This document shows positions 13,857-14,170 of a stretch of DNA of 14,170 bases, piece after piece. Numbering within the stretch: position 1 is the first letter of the stretch; every line of letters starts with the position of its first letter. The notes beneath the pieces were generated by a model. The model was not told the origin of the DNA and did no database searches. It was given only the letters and a program-made list of their open reading frames with translations. The stretch is from positions 1 through 14,170 of the forward strand of contig NYZA01000221.1 in assembly GCA_002686955.1 (NCBI GenBank), given 5' to 3'. This DNA comes from Gemmatimonadota bacterium (GTDB lineage Bacteria; GCA-2686955). Both the position numbers and the translations under genes were made by a program.

Positions 13857-13860
13857 GGAG
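13857..13860 (+). promoter_or_regulatory. Ribosome-binding site for the last gene
   Basis: GGAG, extended to GGAGAG, stands 6 bases before the ATG at 13867 and supports that codon as the start. Confidence 0.65.
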
Positions 13861-13866
13861 AGCAAG

Positions 13867-14170
13867 ATGCCAAGACTCGATTTCATATGTGACAATAGCC
13901 TTGGGGCCAGATCTGCGCTATGGGGTGTGCTCGCGATGGCCTGCTTTGCCTTGTCGGCACCCGCGAATGCAGCGGCGGCGGCGCCGCCGGACGCGAGTGA
14001 CTCGAGTGTCGTTGCCGGCAGGCGCACGATCCAGACTCCCGTCGGTGAGCTCGGCGCACTCGTCGAGGTCGTGGACCGCGAGCTTCTCCTGCAGCTCACG
14101 CCCCGTATGCGTCGTCTTCAGCGAAGCGAGCTCCTCGCCGATTACGGCTTGAGGCTCGAGCGCGACGGCA
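13867..14170 (+). CDS. Secreted protein of unknown function, 3' partial
   Basis: The frame is open from the ATG at 13867 to the right edge, so the gene continues outside the window. The first 35 residues form a plausible Sec signal peptide: an N-region ending in an arginine (GARSAL), a hydrophobic core WGVLAMACFALSA and a cleavage site after APANA. The mature start is Ala/Pro/Asp-rich, followed by RRTIQTPVGELGALVEVV and a charged, probably helical stretch (LTPRMRRLQRSELLADYGL). I do not recognise a family from the 101 residues visible. The product is likely periplasmic or exported. The start has a good ribosome-binding site, and the 276-base gap upstream, which carries inverted repeats, suggests its own promoter. 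Confidence 0.6.
   Translation, partial: MPRLDFICDNSLGARSALWGVLAMACFALSAPANAAAAAPPDASDSSVVAGRRTIQTPVGELGALVEVVDRELLLQLTPRMRRLQRSELLADYGLRLERDG

Larger units (their letters stand above)
13591..13866 (+). other. Lower-GC intergenic region before the last gene
   Basis: These 276 bases are visibly richer in A and T than the flanking genes, as expected for a regulatory region. They contain the nested inverted repeats at 13596-13626. I could not find a promoter pair with good hexamers and spacing. A frame starting at the ATG at 13587 crosses the region, but its product has no recognisable features and it overlaps the next gene out of frame. Confidence 0.4.

Noticed and set aside
13587-13892. 101-codon ORF starting at the ATG overlapping the kinase-GGDEF stop codon, with a hydrophobic stretch
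   Set aside because: It has no ribosome-binding site, runs across inverted repeats in a low-GC intergenic region, overlaps the better-supported gene at 13867 and resembles no family.

Overview
The window is a high-GC stretch from a Gram-negative bacterium: its first gene encodes an Omp85/D15-type outer-membrane beta-barrel. GTG and TTG starts, a very large Ser/Thr-kinase fusion protein and c-di-GMP enzymes suggest a complex, signalling-rich lineage such as the FCB-related candidate phyla, Gemmatimonadota or a deltaproteobacteria-like group. This placement is inference; no rRNA, tRNA or phylogenetic marker is present. I see no mobile element, CRISPR array or tRNA.

Layout. 3-1130 (+): 5'-truncated D15-like barrel. 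1238-1382 (+): a near-consensus sigma70 promoter, a compact structured RNA of about 110 nt and a strong intrinsic terminator, which I read as a candidate small RNA or leader. 1398-2927 (+): multi-pass membrane protein resembling ABC-2 exporter permeases, without a neighbouring ATPase. 3073-3810 and 3908-4336 (-): HD-GYP c-di-GMP phosphodiesterase and, upstream of it, a dCMP deaminase. 4337-4710: hairpin-rich divergent intergenic region. 4711-5166 (+): small DUF2007-like protein with a C-terminal membrane anchor. 5208-8843 (+): methylcrotonyl-CoA carboxylase-type operon of carboxyltransferase, biotin carboxylase and a separate biotin carrier protein. The alpha subunit is split inside its linker domain at an ATGA overlap. 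8968-13590 (+): a 1540-residue protein combining Ser/Thr kinase, degenerate ATPase module, TPR-like region, GAF and GGDEF. 13591-13866: lower-GC gap with nested inverted repeats. 13867-end (+): start of a secreted protein cut by the window edge.

How the parts fit. The carboxylase genes would carboxylate 3-methylcrotonyl-CoA in leucine breakdown, or a related branched acyl-CoA. Two genes act on cyclic di-GMP in opposite directions: the HD-GYP protein should degrade it and the kinase-GGDEF fusion should make it, with the fusion physically linking protein phosphorylation to second-messenger output. The points most worth following up are the small RNA candidate, the kinase-to-GGDEF fusion with its dead P-loop, and the split alpha subunit.
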